From the NCBI GenBank assembly GCA_016716525.1, contig JADJWE010000010.1:1-64000 (forward strand): 64,000 bases of DNA. The letters run 5' to 3'. Source of the DNA: Candidatus Flexicrinis affinis (GTDB lineage: Bacteria > Chloroflexota > Anaerolineae > Aggregatilineales > Phototrophicaceae). Of the stretch, positions 62,803 through 64,000 are shown piece after piece. Made by a program: the position numbers and the translations under genes. The notes beneath the pieces are model-generated. The model was not told the DNA's origin. It was given only the letters and a program-made list of their open reading frames with translations, and searched no databases. The stretch's first letter is position 1; the number at the start of each line of letters is the position of its first letter.

Positions 62803-63380
62803 CTACCCCGCTGGCCCGCCGGATCGGCAGACGCGGAATCCGTTGAAGTAACTGCGCAGGTTCGGGCCGAAGCGGTTGCGGTGATCGCAGCGGAAAATCT
62901 CCGGCTTGCCGTCGTCCCATGAGCCGCCCCGCAGGATGCGCGTTTTGGCCTCGGCGTGAGGATCGCCGCTGTTGGAGTCGTAGTCGGTGACGGTCCACTC
63001 CCATACGTTGCCGGCCATATCGACCACCCCGAACGGGCTGTCGCCCTTGCCTTCGTACGCGGTGACGATCGACGCGGCGTCGGACTCGCACGGCGCGACC
63101 GAATTCCGGCACCTGCCGCAGTCCCACGCATCGCCCCACGGATAAGCACGGCCGTCGTCGCCCTGCGCGGCGTACTGCCACTGCGGGTCGGTCGGCAGCA
63201 TGATCGACTCGCCGGTCGTGCTGCTCAGCCAGAGACAGAACGCGACTGCCTCGTACCAGCTCACGCCCACCACCGGCTGATCGGGCACCGACCACTCCGG
63301 TTCATGCCAGAAGCGCGGACCGCTCCACTTTTCGGCGGCGCGCGCCTGCCATCCGGCGTTCGTCCACCAGTCATCCTGTT
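62803..63380 (-). CDS. TIR-FGE fusion, formylglycine-generating-enzyme-like domain (frameshifted)
   Basis: This is the C-terminal domain of the protein that begins beyond the right window edge. It is a SUMF1/FGE-sulfatase fold: QPVVGVSWYEAVAFCLWLS, LPTDPQWQYAAQG, YPWGDAWDCG, FGVVDMAGNVWEWT, RILRGGSWDD and the closing FNGFRVCR. FGE enzymes oxidise Cys to formylglycine in sulfatases, but many relatives serve as ligand-binding domains (as in EgtB and variant-surface proteins). A one-base deletion near 63380 separates it from the N-terminal part. Convergent with the dehalogenase gene, 38 bases apart. Confidence 0.85.
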
Positions 63381-64000
63381 GTATCCGCCGGCTTCCACGA
63401 ACAACTGGTACTGCGCATTGGTGACCGGATACTTGGCGATCGCGAACGGCTCGCCCGTCCACGCCTTGCCGGAGTCGCCGGGGACCGGCACCCACAGAAA
63501 CGGCGCCGGCAGCACCATGATGCTGGTCTCGCGCGTCTCGCGGTCGACATCGTCCAGGCGGCGGCGAACCTCGTCCTCGTCTTCGCTGGGGACGGCCGTG
63601 ATCTCGATGTCGGCGTCGGTTTTGAGGAAGCGTGTGCGCAGCGCTTCCATCGTCGCTTCGAAGTAGTAATGCGAGAACGGCGGGCCGTTCTTGCGGCGGA
63701 TGATCTCGCGCAGGTCGTCCGGCAGATAGCGCAGCTCGCGCTCGAGGTCGGCGCCTTCGTCGAGGATCGGCACGATATTGCGCCCGAGCCGCACCGCCTC
63801 GGCGATCTCGCGCCGGAGCCAGTCGTCGGGGTTAGTGCAGCGCTCCATGGCGCCGGCCGACACCAGCAGTACGAAGTGCGCCCGCGCGCCGATCTGGTTG
63901 AGGATGATGCGGTCGAAATCGCCGCTGTCGATGGTGTTGACGTCGAGGAACGCGTCCCAGCCGTTCATCTTGAGGTCTTGATAGATCGACCGTGCCAGAT
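63375..64000 (-). CDS. TIR-FGE fusion, TIR domain and start of FGE domain (partial, frameshifted)
   Basis: Open to the window edge, so the 5' end is missing. The TIR-like domain is seen from SIYQDLKMNGWDAFLDVN through HFVLLVSAGAMERC and DDWLRREIAEAVRLGRNIVPIL, the familiar TIR_2 pattern (helix, acidic loop, strand, SxxxxxSxW-like). A linker of charged residues (~85-125 in the visible part) leads into the FGE start (FLWVPVPGDSGKAWTGEPFAIAKYPVTNAQYQLFVEAGGYN). The frame is lost near 63380; the true protein continues in the preceding entry. TIR domains in bacteria act as NAD+-degrading enzymes or signalling modules; fused to FGE-like domains they are seen in some conflict or sensing proteins. 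Confidence 0.75.

Overview
The window is about 64 kb of GC-rich bacterial DNA. It most likely comes from a Chloroflexota (Anaerolineae-like) chromosome, probably a metagenome-derived assembly. This is inferred from content, not from a marker gene. The supporting content is LuxR/NB-ARC regulators with an N-terminal HTH, many NarL-type and GAF-type two-component systems, sugar ABC importers of the Rbs type with GntR control, the ATP-grasp/alpha-E/transglutaminase trio, a reductive dehalogenase and a dense family of hairpin-rich intergenic repeats. No rRNA, tRNA or CRISPR was seen.

Layout. 1-1.3 kb: 5'-truncated DDE transposase. 1.4-5.3 kb: frameshifted P1B-4-type metal ATPase and a frameshifted M1-family metallopeptidase lipoprotein. 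5.4-8.6 kb: six-SH3b/M23 peptidase and a DUF5996-like protein. 8.57-9.24 kb: non-coding block with eleven TGTCGA sites and other short repeats. 9.2-14.2 kb: GAF histidine kinase and a NatA/NatB-like ABC exporter operon. 14.6-20.4 kb: receiver-only regulator, membrane protein, and the VTC/DUF4956/CotH cassette followed by a PlsC-like acyltransferase. 20.5-28.1 kb: aldo/keto reductase, a fused scar of a lost sugar-transport locus, acyltransferase 3, Bcp peroxiredoxin, P2A-type cation ATPase, SGNH hydrolase. 28.17-29.03 kb: poly-G/poly-C tract, almost certainly an assembly artefact, so linkage across it is doubtful. 29.1-39.5 kb: sugar catabolic locus (ABC importer, Gfo/Idh/MocA dehydrogenase, double-SIS isomerase, epimerase) with divergent GntR regulator and M24 peptidase. 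39.6-49.4 kb: small membrane protein, TPR protein, CoA-type Nudix hydrolase, receiver-kinase/LuxR pair, SDR plus DUF115-like protein, MDR oxidoreductase, LuxR/NB-ARC/TPR regulator, small basic protein. 49.8-58.6 kb: ATP-grasp/alpha-E/transglutaminase operon, M20 amidohydrolase, HepT-MntA toxin-antitoxin pair, isoprenylcysteine-methyltransferase-like protein, CrtI-like oxidoreductase, GNAT. 58.7-64 kb: HAMP-GAF sensor kinase, LuxR response regulator, small membrane protein and a Tat-exported reductive dehalogenase in one overlapping operon, facing a TIR-formylglycine-generating-enzyme fusion that runs off the window.

Three observations stand out. First, a multi-hairpin repeat (eleven copies) usually begins 3-20 nt after a stop codon and points the same way as the gene it follows; its central palindrome is perfect or nearly so in seven copies but has a different sequence in each. 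Second, the TGTCGA cluster at 8.81-9.11 kb has spacings that are often near multiples of a helical turn. Third, the dehalogenase operon carries its own two-component system and a candidate membrane anchor. Several genes contain single-base frameshifts, mostly compatible with assembly error.
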